From assembly GCA_002803225.1 (NCBI GenBank), contig NXFV01000682.1, positions 1-64,000 of the forward strand: 64,000 bases of DNA, given 5' to 3'. This stretch comes from Gamarada debralockiae (taxonomy: Eukaryota; Ascomycota; Leotiomycetes; Helotiales; Hyphodiscaceae). Positions 22,653 through 33,740 of this stretch are shown here, piece after piece; position 1 is the stretch's first letter, and every line of letters starts with the position of its first letter. Both the position numbers and the translations under genes were made by a program. Below the pieces are notes generated by a model, which searched no databases, was not told the DNA's origin, and saw only the letters and a list, made by a program, of their open reading frames with translations.

Positions 22653-22918
22653 CTGGGAAGAGGCACCCAGATCGAGTCATACCCAGCGAAGCAATACGTT
22701 TGTCTGATGCGAAGAGTTGGAGATCGGCTTTCATACTTGGTGATGAAGCTATTGCATACAGCCTTGATTGAGCGGACTGCTAAAGGCACGCTCGAGAAAT
22801 CGGAGATCTTCAAAGGCTACTGGGCAAAACGCTATGGCATTTGGGGCAGTGATCATGTTTATTGGATCATTTCTCCAGGCTCACGCGGGAAAGTTCACCG
22901 ACGGCCGCAATATCGATC

Positions 22919-24315
22919 ATGAGCAACGTAAACTACCAGTCTATAGCCGATTCTGGCTACTGGACTGCTGGCAGACGGAGGGATTTGGACCCCACAGCCA
23001 GTCTTATTCCACGAGACGAAGAAGGCTCATGGAAAAGCGGCTTGAATCCGGAGAGGCGTGAAGCAGCATGGACATTGAAACCCCAAAGTTTCAATCACCA
23101 AGCAGAACAACGATGTCTCGAGGAAAATGAAATAAGAATTCAGAAATGGAGGTCACAAGCTGGTGCGGATGAAGAGGATGAGGAACAAGGCCAACGACAA
23201 AATTCGAGCCACAATCCTGGAGGGCCAGCTCACGAGGAACGTAGCAACATACGGCCAGTAGATGACGCCCCTACGATTGGAAGCCCACTGTCCAAACAAT
23301 CCTATCAATGGAATGATCCTCCCCCTTTCATCTACACCACAACTCCAACTTTGCTGCCCCCGGAAAGTAATTGGGGGAAAGATCACCCGTTGAGCGCAAA
23401 CATCGGCCCTGATCCTCAGAGTATAGATGACGATGCAGAGCCATACAACGATATTCAGCAGGTCGATGACGCCTTTAGCATACGTGAAAATCGTCTTTTG
23501 GAAGAACAGGTATACTTTAACGACGAGAATATGGATCCAAATGATTTAGAGCTGTCGAGCCGACCGCGTCAATGGATGATCCTCCTTCTTTGCCATATCT
23601 TACGAACACTACTTTACAACTTCCAATGTCAAATGATGCCATCCAGCGATGGAAGGCGAACGCCGATAACTTTCTTTCGTCTCGCGCGCTGCATCCTGGG
23701 GCACTCGTCGTAGAAGCGAGATAAGTCTAGCAGACCTCGAACAGGAGCCAGCAAAGAAGGGAAATTCCTCACACTTATCAAACACAAACTCGTCAGTGAT
23801 CGGTCATCGACCAAGGACTTCATCGATTGGCCAACATAGTTCGGCCACGCAGCGATGGAAAGCTCAAACGCGCTCGCAGCATGCACAACATTTCTGAAGC
23901 AAGAAGAGAAGATGATACAAGGGGACAAAACAGCCAAGGCATTCTTGCACCACCTCCAAGAACGTTAAACTTTGGCAAAAGACCCACGCCAAGTATAAAT
24001 TCGGCGATTGCAACTTTAACTAGCTTGCTCACTGCTGTAGGAACCACTTATACATGTGGCGCCTCCACCAGAAGAGACCCAACTAGGTTTCAAAGTCCCC
24101 TTCATGTTGGGTTTACCAGGTCTATGATAGACAGAGTTAGAAGCAAAAGCGAGTTACCACCACGGAAAAAGGGGGCACAGTCAGGTCTTGTGGCTCTCTG
24201 GAGAGGACAAGGCGGTCCCCCTGTAGTCAACCTTTCCTCGCCGATCAACGTTAAGGCCAAGCAGCAGCAACCAGGGCCTGAAGATAAGGAGGATACTGAG
24301 GAGCCATTTACATGA
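22919..24315 (+). pseudogene. Disordered-protein gene with serial frame breaks
   Basis: From ATG 22919 a polar, Pro/Asp/Glu-rich frame runs to about 23565 (NYQSIADSGYW, ESNWGKDHPL, DDAEPYNDIQQVDDAF). The sense text then moves to a new frame near 23572 (SNDAIQRWKANADNFL), again near 23718 (EISLADLEQEP), again near 23760 (KFLTLIKHKL) and again near 23826 (NIVRPRSDGKLKRARSMHN), ending ESELPP-like then GLVALWRGQGGPPVV and TGA. Each step equals the loss of one base, and no GT-AG introns bridge them. I do not recognise a domain. The locus follows the caspase-like gene on the same strand. Confidence 0.5.
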
Positions 24316-25201
24316 ACATTTCAATAGTAGAGAGGCATACTAATGAAGCATGAACATGCTCACAGAAAATACACATTGTGGTCGCATGTACCACAGCAAT
24401 TAAGATCTAAGATATTGATTTTCCAAATTACAATCAGCGATTAGACACTCTGAGGACCTTCGTGAGAGGGCATTGCAGTCAATCGCTCTCTTCATTATAG
24501 TGACCGGGTTTAACGACCCCGAGATCATCCAGCCGTTCCCTCTATAATCACTGGAATCAATGGAACGATTAATATCTTATCCCGATGGATGCGATATTCA
24601 GTGGTGATGACAAGATGGATCGCGAGAAGGAACACTTGGAGCGCCGTGCCATCAAAAAAGGACTGTGAGCCCATCGCAACTTGGGCCTGGAAGCCCAGAG
24701 GTCTAAAGGTGGTTTCTGAGGCCGAATCGTTCCCCGTGATTGAGACATCTTGAGTGTACCATGAGCTTGACATGCCGATCGCCATGATCTCATGTCCCGA
24801 AGCTATTGGACCCGGGACGAACTATCCGCATATCTTGTAGGTTCTCGATATCGACATTCTTGCCATATCAGAGCCATACATGTGTGGAACTTTGCCATCA
24901 GGTTTCGAAAATGTCGAAACCACTTAACTCGTACTGTATCCATAATCACTTGTGAGACATAAGATCGAGATTGTAATTATTGCATTGTCATAACAAAGAT
25001 CAACACTAACATGCCTATTATCGCTATGCACGTAGTAAGACAAGTAAGAACTAAATCCTAATTAAAAATGCAGATATCGCTGAAAATGCAGTAAGACGAA
25101 CCGCCCATTTCGTATCAGCCTCTCAACCTTATCCGCCCCATATACCTGCCTGGCACTCTTGCTCTCTTCCTTGTCCCCACCCTGAATGTTACTCCGTTTT
25201 C
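24316..25201. other. Intergenic interval, convergent 3' ends
   Basis: This lies between the 3' ends of the broken gene and the leftward AVT1-like gene. An 86-codon minus-strand open frame (24525-24785) has no family signature. The stretch at about 24950-25100 is A/T-rich. Nothing else seen. Confidence 0.45.
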
Positions 25202-27529
25202 CTAGTCAGCACCGATCAACCTCTTCGGCAAAAAGGCCCACACAGTCCCCACAACTGCCAGCACCGAGCAAACCACAATCAAAAACCAATCCAAAATCCT
25301 CTCCCGCATACTAACCTCCTTCCCAAAGATCTTCAAATAAAACATCAGGGGCAATATCACACAAATCGTAAAACACAATGTCGAGCCCATGAACGCCATG
25401 ATGCTATCAAACGCAGGGAACACGATAGCTATTATCACAAATAGAAGTACGACGAAGACGCGGATCAAGATACGGAGAGCTCCTCGAGTGTAGTTTGAAA
25501 GTCCAGTTAAGGAGGGAGACTCGGATATTGAGCGGGAGGTTAGTCCGAAGATAACCTCCAGGGTGGAAACGATGGGCGCCGCATTGAGGGGAACTTTTGT
25601 GAGTGGGATGATGGCTATGAAGACTGTCATCATTATGGATAGTGTGCGAGGATAGCCGGGGGTGGCGAGTAAGTTGGCAGTGATTTCCGTCATGACCCCG
25701 TCACCGAACATGAGGATACCGGCTACTGCAATGGCACAATCGAGTGCGTACTGTGAGACTATTAGCAGAGCGTCTGAATAGGGATTGGGGAAGGGGATGC
25801 TGTACGGTGAATGAGAAAGTGGATTTTATGGCTTTGGGGAATTTGTGCGGATGTCTCATGTCGCGGTAGATGTTAGGGAAGACGGAGTGTCCGCCCCATG
25901 GCGACATCATAAGGCCGAAGGAGAGTGGAAGGGTGAGCCAGTTCGAGGGGAATAGGTAGGTCTGTGCTGGCTCGCGGAGGGACCCGGGGGTGTGAGGCTT
26001 GATGAGGCCATCGGCGAAAACGATTATAACAACTAGATATGTGTCAGTTCGAGATCTATTAGGATAATGGATAATAAAGATTTTAGGACAAATCCTGGCA
26101 CTACACAGCTTCCTTTCGAATGAAATCAACGGATGCGTGCTGCAGATCGGATGTTGTTGGATGGCCGGGTCTGCCATCTAGATGAAAACAGTTGAAGGAG
26201 ACAGAACACTTACTGCATAAAGTCGAAAAGATCCCCACCACACTGCTGAAACTCAGCAGTCGCAGTGGAGCAAAATTCAGGGGTATCAAAAGAAGGCCAC
26301 AAAGTATCTTCCACCCAGTAACGCCAACTCCAGGAATCAAAAGATCGAGGGTATCCGCAAAGAGAACGACTAAAGCAACACAAGCAGCAAGCAACTCCAA
26401 CGTAAAAAGAACGCTAGTTGCGATCCGAGCCCTCTGCCCATATGAAACGAATGCCAAGTCTGCGAAGGTGATCAAACTAGCATCAACGTCCATACACTTG
26501 GCCAATATCTTTGCCGTGTAGGCAGTGACCAGGGCCGAAAGCGCCAGGATGATCATTCCGCAGACCCATCCTGCGTACTTGATACCCATTGGCAGACTCA
26601 GAAGCCCTACTCCAATCAGGACATTGGTAGAATTGAAGATCGTTTGAGGTAAGGTTGATTGACCGGCCACAACGAGGACAATCTTCCCATCTTGCTCAAC
26701 CTCCTTGACAAGTATGGGCTCTCGCTCCCCTTCAGCCTTTGCTCTAGCTTGCTGCTGCTTCCATAATTGCCCAGCATGCTCCATAGAAGGCTCATTCATA
26801 CTGGACTGTAAGGTGCCATACGAAGTGCCATAACTTCCAGAAAGAGGGGTAGCTAGGTGTGGAGCAATAGCAAAGATCGAATTACTCCTTCCACTAACAC
26901 TACCTTGCATGCTCGCCATATCACCTCCTAGGCGTTTGGACTCGGATTCCCTCTGATTCAAGGGCCTAGGCGTAACCGGGTCGCTCTCCGCCTCTGGCGC
27001 AACAGATTCATCATCAACGGCATTTTCTGGACTATGCGAAGCTTCCAAATGTGCCCTGAGTAATGAAGTTCGAGGTACTCGTCCATATTCTGTATCTGTT
27101 CTGCCATAATGGATTGTGTCTTCCCCTTCCCGGGGTGCTTCTTGGTCCGTAGATAATATAAACGACGATCGATGCGGGGTCACCTCTATAAAACCGGCAG
27201 CTCGAGTCCAGCTTTCTGCGAAGTTTGCGATGCTGTTTACTCCTCCTACGTGGGCGAGTGAGTCCAGACGCAGTGCCATGGAGGATCTGAGGGATTTTGT
27301 TAGCTTACAGAGCATTCTGAGAAGCTTGTGCAAGTACTTACCTTCGCCTCCGCAGATTCTGCTGCCCGTCGTCATCGCTAGCACCAGAAACTCCCAAAAG
27401 CGCAGACTCAGCAGATGGAGATCCTACAGCTTCGTTGAACCGAACACTCCGACCTCCATCAGAGCTTACAGAACCTCTGTGAGAGGTCCCATATTGGTAT
27501 TCGTCCCAATTTGTAGGATTTCGCGGCAT
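25202..27529 (-). CDS. avt1: Vacuolar amino-acid transporter, AVT1-like (AAAP family)
   Basis: Four exons (27529-27342, 27286-26214, 26032-25806, 25750-25202) give 678 residues. The first about 280 residues are hydrophilic and Ser/Arg-rich, as in fungal Avt1 proteins. The AAAP core then begins with QTIFNSTNVLIGVGLLSLP, followed by about eleven hydrophobic helices. Conserved stretches include VFADGLIKP, LPLSFGLMMSPWGGHSVFPN, YRDMRHP and LTKVPLNAAP. Members move neutral amino acids across the vacuolar membrane by H+ antiport. The exon 2-3 intron is about 180 bp with a CTGAC branch site. ATG 27529 (MPRNPTNW) is the first ATG in frame; the codon five upstream is GTG. Confidence 0.85.
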
Positions 27530-27713
27530 CGTATCGACGGGCACCCCTAAACTTCCACGGGCCTGACCAAGAATAGTTGAGAATTCCTCGAATATATACA
27601 GGAGAGTTTGCTCAATGAAGAGAACAGGCCCCGCAAAAGTAAAAGACTTGAATTAAAAGAAGAGGAATTTGTGACGGGTTTTCTGGCGGTTCAAGCTGCC
27701 AGCGGGATTTCTC

Positions 27714-28205
27714 TTATCGGGCCTCTAATTCGTCAATCGCGCCATAAAGAATCCTAGTCGGTGATGATCTTGAGAAGGACGGGAGAACACATGCAAAACA
27801 TACGACTAGTCCAAGAGATATCCTATCGAGCTTGAGACGAAAACGAGTTGTTGTAGTATGTTGTGCTGGTTGAGTGAGGTTTGGAGAGTTAAATATCTTC
27901 TCGCAAAGCTTGAGCATCAGCATCGACATCAAGTTCAAAATTAAAAGATGTATCTTCTTTACAAGGATATCCCAGTGGTTTGATTTGATGTGGGGATCGA
28001 GCCGATAACAGTCCAGCGCCTCGTTGAAACTTTCACCAATGCCCGTGACCATGAAAAATTGAATTGTTATCCCGCTGCGAGCCGAGCCTTCAGCCTCGCC
28101 ATCCCATGCTTCAACTCTACGGTGCGATTCTCTGTCATGAACCCCATGTAGTATAACTGGATGATTGGATGAATTTAGCACAGTCGAAGTTATGGCTTTG
28201 CTCAT
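27714..28205 (-). CDS. Hypothetical protein, 163 residues
   Basis: An ATG-led open frame lies upstream of the AVT1-like gene on the same strand. It has one hydrophobic segment near residues 130-145 (LGLVVCFACVLPSF) and no recognised family. Codon text is not clearly protein-like, and the frame may be part of the transporter gene's promoter or leader. Low confidence. Confidence 0.22.
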   Translation of the reverse strand: MSKAITSTVLNSSNHPVILHGVHDRESHRRVEAWDGEAEGSARSGITIQFFMVTGIGESFNEALDCYRLDPHIKSNHWDILVKKIHLLILNLMSMLMLKLCEKIFNSPNLTQPAQHTTTTRFRLKLDRISLGLVVCFACVLPSFSRSSPTRILYGAIDELEAR

Positions 28206-28469
28206 TTGAGTATGATTTCCTGCAAAGCTTTCTCTGCATCTGGCCTTTCAATATTCGTTCGAATGTGGCAGCCTCGTCTGGTCAAAGCAATATCAGAGGA
28301 ACACACGATAAATGACTGGGAATTCTCAGAACCACTCAAACAGCCAGTAACGGGAGGAGGGTAGGCTGAAATTGGAGGTGGATATATTTTTGAATCTCAT
28401 AGCAATTCATACACCGAATACTTCATAAACCCTCTCAGCACTTGATCGGGCACCCATGAGCTCCACACC

Positions 28470-29339
28470 TCATTTCAGCACAATTGCAAAATTATTCCTG
28501 TCCTTCCCAGACCTGAGCTCAACCTTCTTGAAGCTGCTTGCCGGTTTTGCAACCGGTGGCACCATCCTCCAGAGGTAGTAAACCAGCTTATTCGACAGCT
28601 TCTTCTTGACACACACGTATCCCAGGCTCTCCATAATAGCCTCCAGCTTAGCTTCATCCATGTACCTCGAGTTTGTGACACAAGAAGCCGGTAAAACTAG
28701 GAACAAGGCCGGAAGAAACTCCTCTAGACTTTCAGAATGCTTCGACATCTTCAAGAATTCGAGAGTCCGTAGTAGCATCTTCCCCTTTCCCACAGCGTCC
28801 GGAACATAGTTCAGAACCAGTGAAAGACTTATGATATCGAATTGTTCCTTTCCATCCTTGGGGAGTGGTCGTTCCATGAAATCTTGCTGCTTAATCCCCT
28901 CTGCTTGGCTATTAAGATCGATCCTCTGCACCTCAAACAGCCGACTCCTTGAGCAAGCATTGTTGACACTCAAGGCCCCCACCTCCAACATCCTCAGCGG
29001 CTGGCCTTTCGCACCATATTCCTTCAACGCAGGCACCACAGGCTCCAGCCATTCCATCAAGATCTTCGAGCTATCCCCTCCACGATCATTGCTTTGTCCT
29101 TGGAGGCTTGCGCGCTGATAGCTTTCGATACCGCCTTGAGCGTTAATCCGCCCTTGCAGACGAGCTGCTAGAGCTGTGTTTCCTTCCGCGAGAGCTTGAG
29201 TCTTGGCTTTCTCGAGAGCATGATAGGACCGTATGAGAGTTCGTGTTGCTTTGCTGGATATTGAGTGGGTGGGTTTGATGGTAGGTGGACGACCATGGGA
29301 TAGTGATTTTAATTTGGTACGCTTCTTCTTGGCAGCCAT
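28470..29339 (-). CDS. bmt2: 25S rRNA adenine-N1 methyltransferase
   Basis: A single exon encodes 289 residues. The family (Bmt2) methylates one adenine (A2142 in yeast) of 25S rRNA in the nucleolus. The basic N-terminus KKKRTKLKSLSHGRPP fits nucleolar targeting. The methyltransferase core shows the SAM-binding LEVGALSVNN, the acidic RIDLNSQ, then QDFMERPLP and SLSLVLNYVPDAVGKGKML. The end (MESLGYVCV, KLVYYLW) is also typical. The first codon of the longer open frame is not ATG; ATG 29339 gives MAAKKKR. It is divergent from the uL23 gene, with 230 bp between start codons. Confidence 0.88.
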   Translation of the reverse strand: MAAKKKRTKLKSLSHGRPPTIKPTHSISSKATRTLIRSYHALEKAKTQALAEGNTALAARLQGRINAQGGIESYQRASLQGQSNDRGGDSSKILMEWLEPVVPALKEYGAKGQPLRMLEVGALSVNNACSRSRLFEVQRIDLNSQAEGIKQQDFMERPLPKDGKEQFDIISLSLVLNYVPDAVGKGKMLLRTLEFLKMSKHSESLEEFLPALFLVLPASCVTNSRYMDEAKLEAIMESLGYVCVKKKLSNKLVYYLWRMVPPVAKPASSFKKVELRSGKDRNNFAIVLK

Positions 29340-29569
29340 CTCCAAATCCGGTGCATAATCAACTCGAGTTCTTGTTGAAAACTACGCAAAGTTGAACCTT
29401 CTTGATGTTGGAATCGAGTGATCACGTGTCACGGAATCTTCAAGCTCCGACCCGCGCTAATTTTGACGAGAGATCTTCTTCCCACAGATTTGATTTTCTC
29501 CAAAATCGACATCCGAGCCGTCGACAACAACTCCAGCACCCATTTTCCTAAGACAACAATTCCGTCAAA
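29340..29569. promoter_or_regulatory. Shared divergent promoter of bmt2 and uL23, with CACGTG
   Basis: Only 230 bp separate the start codons of two divergently read ribosome-synthesis genes. A CACGTG palindrome lies at 29423-29428, near the middle. It matches bHLH (Cbf1/Pho4-type) binding sites. Joint control is inferred from position. Confidence 0.45.
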
Positions 29570-30344
29570 ATGGCCCCCAAGGATCAGAAGAAAGGTACAG
29601 TCTCCTTTCTAACTTATTGAACTGCTATTCTGCGTCTTTCGACACATCAACGACCTCATTTCGAGCTTTGCGATTGCGAAAAATGGGATTCTCCAAGTTG
29701 GGAAGATGAAGCGGAGGGGATACGCACCAGCAGCAGCAGATATTGCGAGTTCTTCAAGAGCGATTGCTGATGCGTAGGTTTTAACAGGTGCTGCTAAGCC
29801 AACAAAGGGCTCCAAGCAAGCCAATGCTGCTGCTAAGTCCGCTTTGAAGGGCGTAAGTACTCACTCCCATCTATTCCACATCTGAATAGCAATGCTAATA
29901 GGGATACAGGTGAACTCGCACAAGGTCCGCAAGGTCCGTCTCTCGACGACCTTCCACCGACCCAAGACCCTCCAACTCTCCCGCTCGCCCAAATACCCCC
30001 GCAAGTCCGTCCCTCACGTTCCCCGTCTCGATGAGCACAAGGTCATCATCCACCCTCTCAACACCGAGAGCGCGATGAAGAAGATCGAGGAGAACAACAC
30101 CCTGGTCTTCATCGTTGATATCAAGGCCAATAAGAGACAAATCAAGGAGGCTTTGAAGAAGCTTTATGATATCGATACTGTCAAGATCAACACCCTCATC
30201 CGGTATGCGTTCGTTGCCCATTCTGTCTAGGATATTTTGTGCTAATGTGATGGTAGACCTGACGGATCAAAGAAGGCCTTCGCTCGCCTGACACCCGATG
30301 TTGATGCTCTCGACATTGCTGCTACCAAGCTTGCCATTGTCTAA
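29570..30344 (+). CDS. rpl25: 60S ribosomal protein uL23 (L25/L23a)
   Basis: Four exons (29570-29594, 29788-29852, 29910-30202, 30257-30344) give 156 residues. The basic N-terminal extension ([20 protein letters not shown]) imports the protein to the nucleus in this family. The conserved core then follows: RTxF-type [68 protein letters not shown] junction and ATKLAIV at the C-terminus. uL23 sits at the peptide exit of the large subunit and contacts signal-recognition particle and nascent-chain factors. Introns early in the gene are usual for fungal ribosomal protein genes; intron 1 is 193 bp. Confidence 0.95.
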
Positions 30345-30748
30345 ATGTGTAGATTTTGGTTGTGCAGTGCAGGGAATGGGATTACGATACGGTCATGGGT
30401 TTTACCAGCGGGCTTCGCGGAAATCACTTGCATTCAAAGGCGTAAATGAGATACACCAAATCAAAAATGCACAAAAGTGCGTTGAATCCCAAGAACTTGA
30501 TGGACCGACTGATTTGAATATTATGATTTGATTGTGATTCTGCATTGAACCTTTTGTAGACCGTAAGAGTGAAGTACCATCTACTCATGAACCCGTTCCA
30601 ATATTCATACAATTGCAAGCCAGGCTTGCCATATTCATACACCCATCATAGCCACCTATGTGCCCATCTCATCTCCTCCCCTCTCATATCCTCCTAGCGC
30701 TTTCCATCTGCACATAGCCCCCTACAATCCTTTAGCCATATGCAGCAG
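30345..30748. other. Convergent 3' interval
   Basis: Between the stop codons of uL23 and TIM8. Short open frames only; presumably both 3' UTRs. Confidence 0.5.
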
Positions 30749-31198
30749 CTAAGATTGGTTCCGCATAGCATCTAAATGCTTAATAACTGTGAAATTCGCA
30801 TCCAAAAACCGATCCACACAATTCTGCGTACAGCTCTCCTCGCCCTTCTCAAGCTTGCCGCTTCGAATCGATCCCGTTACGCATTTCTTCCAGCATATGT
30901 CTGTCAGGTTGTGTACCGCTGCACGCGAACCACATCGTCAGCCATCTCTCCTAAGTATAAACACATCCAAAAGGGGTTTGGAGGCCGAGAGTTGAGGGAT
31001 TGATTGAGTTGAAGGAGAGGGCAAGGTGAAGAAATGGGGATAGATGGGGGAGTAGAGGTGGGAAGGGAAAGACGTACATTGCTGTATCCTAGCCTTCTGA
31101 CTCTCATTCACGATGAACTGTTGCAGCTCTTGCTTGTCTTTTTGCGAGAGCTTCGAGAGGTCGACGCTTTGGTCGAGGGAGGAGCTTGGTTGATCCAT
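30749..31198 (-). CDS. tim8: Mitochondrial import translocase subunit Tim8
   Basis: Two exons (31198-31078, 30918-30749) join in phase to 96 residues, the usual size of a small Tim. The twin CX3C signature is present: CWKKC and CTQNC, separated by 14 residues. The N-terminal LSQKDKQELQQFIVNE and C-terminal NCVDRFLDAN match Tim8. With Tim13 it forms the intermembrane-space chaperone that guides Tim23-type hydrophobic precursors. The intron is 159 bp; its acceptor follows GTGCAG, and a CTGAC branch site is present. Confidence 0.92.
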
Positions 31199-31759
31199 GA
31201 TTGCTTTATTTGCCAGAGGTAAGTAGGTGCGTGTTTGTGCGACGGGATATATGTCGTGTTGTGGATTGGTGGAGCTGTTGATTTTGGTGGTTGCGCTTGC
31301 TGGACTTTTTTTCGTGATGCAAGACGAGATCGGCTTCCGTTCTTGGGTGGACATGGATTTTGGCACGTGACTGGCATCCCCTTCAGCTTCTTTCCACATC
31401 AAGAAGTTAAGTTGGCTAGCTTCACGTCTATCAGGATTGGTTTATGATTTAGGAGTGATACACATTCAAAGGGATGAAATATTTCTAGAAGTCATTTATC
31501 GCATGCTCTTCTACTTCTATGAACAGCGATGGGGGAGACAGAAAAACAGAACACAATGGTGATTGCCGCTCTAAACGCCTTCGTCACCCATCATCATTAT
31601 CAGACGCCCAGACACAAATGCAAGTTCGTAAAAAGTCAAAAAGTCAAGTCTGTAAGCACAACAGTGTAATGTAAGCAAAGCAGAGGCTCGGAGGGTCGCT
31701 AATCCGGGTCCGTATAATACCGCGAGACATAACCATCCCATAGCCCGGTAACCTCATGT
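31199..31759. other. Intergenic interval between tim8 and the CorA gene
   Basis: The promoter and leader of tim8 and the 3' side of the CorA-type gene. The only notable site is the CACGTG at 31364. Confidence 0.5.
31364..31369. promoter_or_regulatory. CACGTG site upstream of tim8
   Basis: The palindrome, in context GGCACGTGAC, lies 166 bp before the tim8 ATG, at typical promoter distance. Assignment to a bHLH factor is inferred from the consensus. Confidence 0.35.
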
Positions 31760-33740
31760 CTAGATGTATCTCATTCTCTTCGCAACGAGAACTGAGACGA
31801 GAGTCCAAAGAATAAGGAAGCCGAAAATTCCGAAGAATGGTCCAAGATTGTTGACATTCTTGAAGGGAACTTCGACGTTCATACCAAACATACCGCACAC
31901 CAGGTTGAGCGGAACGAGAATGGAGGCCAAGAGGGTGACCTTGCTGAGCATTCTGTTGGCATTGTTACCCTGGTTGATGTTGTCGATCTGGAGCTGGGCG
32001 AGGTAGTTGGTGTGCGAACGCGAAAGCATCTTCTCGAAATGAGCAAGGCTAGTCATCATGGTGACAACGTGATCTTGGATATCGCCTAAGTACAAGCCAA
32101 TGTCCATGCGGGGAGTGACTTTGTAGTTCGCGTTGCAGCGCTTGGTGAAGCCCCGGAGAACGTCCGCCTTTCCACCCAACAACTTCATAAGGCCCATGAC
32201 ATTCTTGCGAACAGTGCCAATCTTGCGAAGGAATGGTTGCGTATCATCCTCTCTAGCGATGAAAACTTGGTCTTCAATTACATCAGTCTCCCTCTCAATC
32301 TTGTCAATGATGGGCTTGAAAGAATCGACGATGTTATCACTAAGAAAAGTTAGCATTATCTAAAAGCATGAAGAATTGGCAGGCGTACATCAAAGCATAG
32401 CAGATCCAGTCACTGGAAATAGCAACATAATCCTTCAGCGTGGTGATTCTCTTCCGGACACTGGCAGCATGTGGGTTGGGCGAGAAGCTGAAGCTCAGAG
32501 TCCCCTCACGGAATACAACCACATAAATGTTGAATGGCTGGTATCCCTGTCCATCTGCATTGTCCTCAACGTGGAAAGAGCGGAAGCAGGCAAAGTAGTA
32601 TGACGGAAACAGCTCGATCTTCTCTCGTGCTTCTTGGGTTCCAATATCTTCGATGGTCAAGGGATGAACTCCGAATGCCTTGCAAATAGCGCGGATCTCC
32701 TCATCGGTTGGGTTGTTCATGTTTAACCACCAAACACCATCATTCTCTTCACCTTCTGGGAATGTAAAGAGGCTGCGGATATCTTCTCCGGGCAAGATAA
32801 GGTCACCGAATTCAGCAGCATGAATCGTCGACTCAGCGAGAGAAGAGAAATACTCAAACCTGTTGATGTCGGCATGTGGCTGATTTGGGCCGAACTCGTG
32901 CATATAAGCTACATCGGGACGCTTCTCGTCTTTCTCATAGAGGGAGGAGAACCCCATAGAAGGTGTAGAAGGTGTTCCAACCGGTTCGCCATCGGATGTA
33001 ACAATAACTGGGATATTGGCGTTCTGCGGGCGAAGGTCCTGGAAGACACGGGCTTGAGGTTGGTTTGGTGGAGGCGTCTTGTCGCGGATCTCTTCGTCGG
33101 CAATGAACTCCTCGAGGCTCTCAAAGTCAATATGGAGCGTGTCCTTGTTGGACTGGTCATGGAGTGGGAAGCACACATCCTCTTCAGCTGATTTGTGGGA
33201 AGAAGCAAAGCTTTTGGCGTCGTTATCATTGGTGTAACGTCTGGTTCGGCGGCTTCGACCACTTGCCCCAGAAGTGGTTCGATAGAGGTTGCAATCCTCG
33301 AGACGTCGAGCTTCGGCAAAAGCCTTGGCTGCGTTGGAGTCTGATGATGAGAGCTCACGTTCTCGGCGCCGAGCATCCGCAAATGCTTTCACAGAGTTTG
33401 GTGGAGAGACCGAGCGGGGGTCAAGAGTCGTAACAGTTCCGCGGCGGCTTCTATTATCTGGCATAAGACGGCCAAGTCGAGGGGACACACCACCGGCCTC
33501 TTCATCAATAATTGCTTCCTCGAAATCTCGGGCTTGAGTTGTCTGGATCTTGAGTTTGGCATCGACCTCTCCAAGATCAGGGCTTGCTACGTTCTTGGCC
33601 ATTGCGCTGTACATGGTATCGACAGTACCTCGTCGGGATCGAGGCTTCTGTACGGAGGCGGATTGGTGGGTGTGGTCGTCCAGCTCAGGAACTGGAGTGC
33701 TATAGCCAGTGTCGAAAGAGACGTCCTCGTGGTCAGACAT
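31760..33740 (-). CDS. mnr2: CorA-family magnesium transporter, ALR/MNR2-like
   Basis: Exons 33740-32389 and 32339-31760, with one 49-bp intron, give 643 residues. The first about 300 residues are hydrophilic, with repeated motifs (SRRGTVDT and SRRGTVTT; KAFADARRRE and KAFAEARRLE). The CorA domain follows (WWLNMNNPTDEEI, FGVHPLTIEDIG, FPSYYFACFR). Two C-terminal helices surround the diagnostic GMN (603-605) in CGMFGMNVEVPF. The protein moves Mg2+ across the plasma membrane (Alr1) or the vacuolar membrane (Mnr2). The long Ser/Arg-rich N-terminus favours Alr/Mnr2 over mitochondrial Mrs2/Lpe10. Confidence 0.88.
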
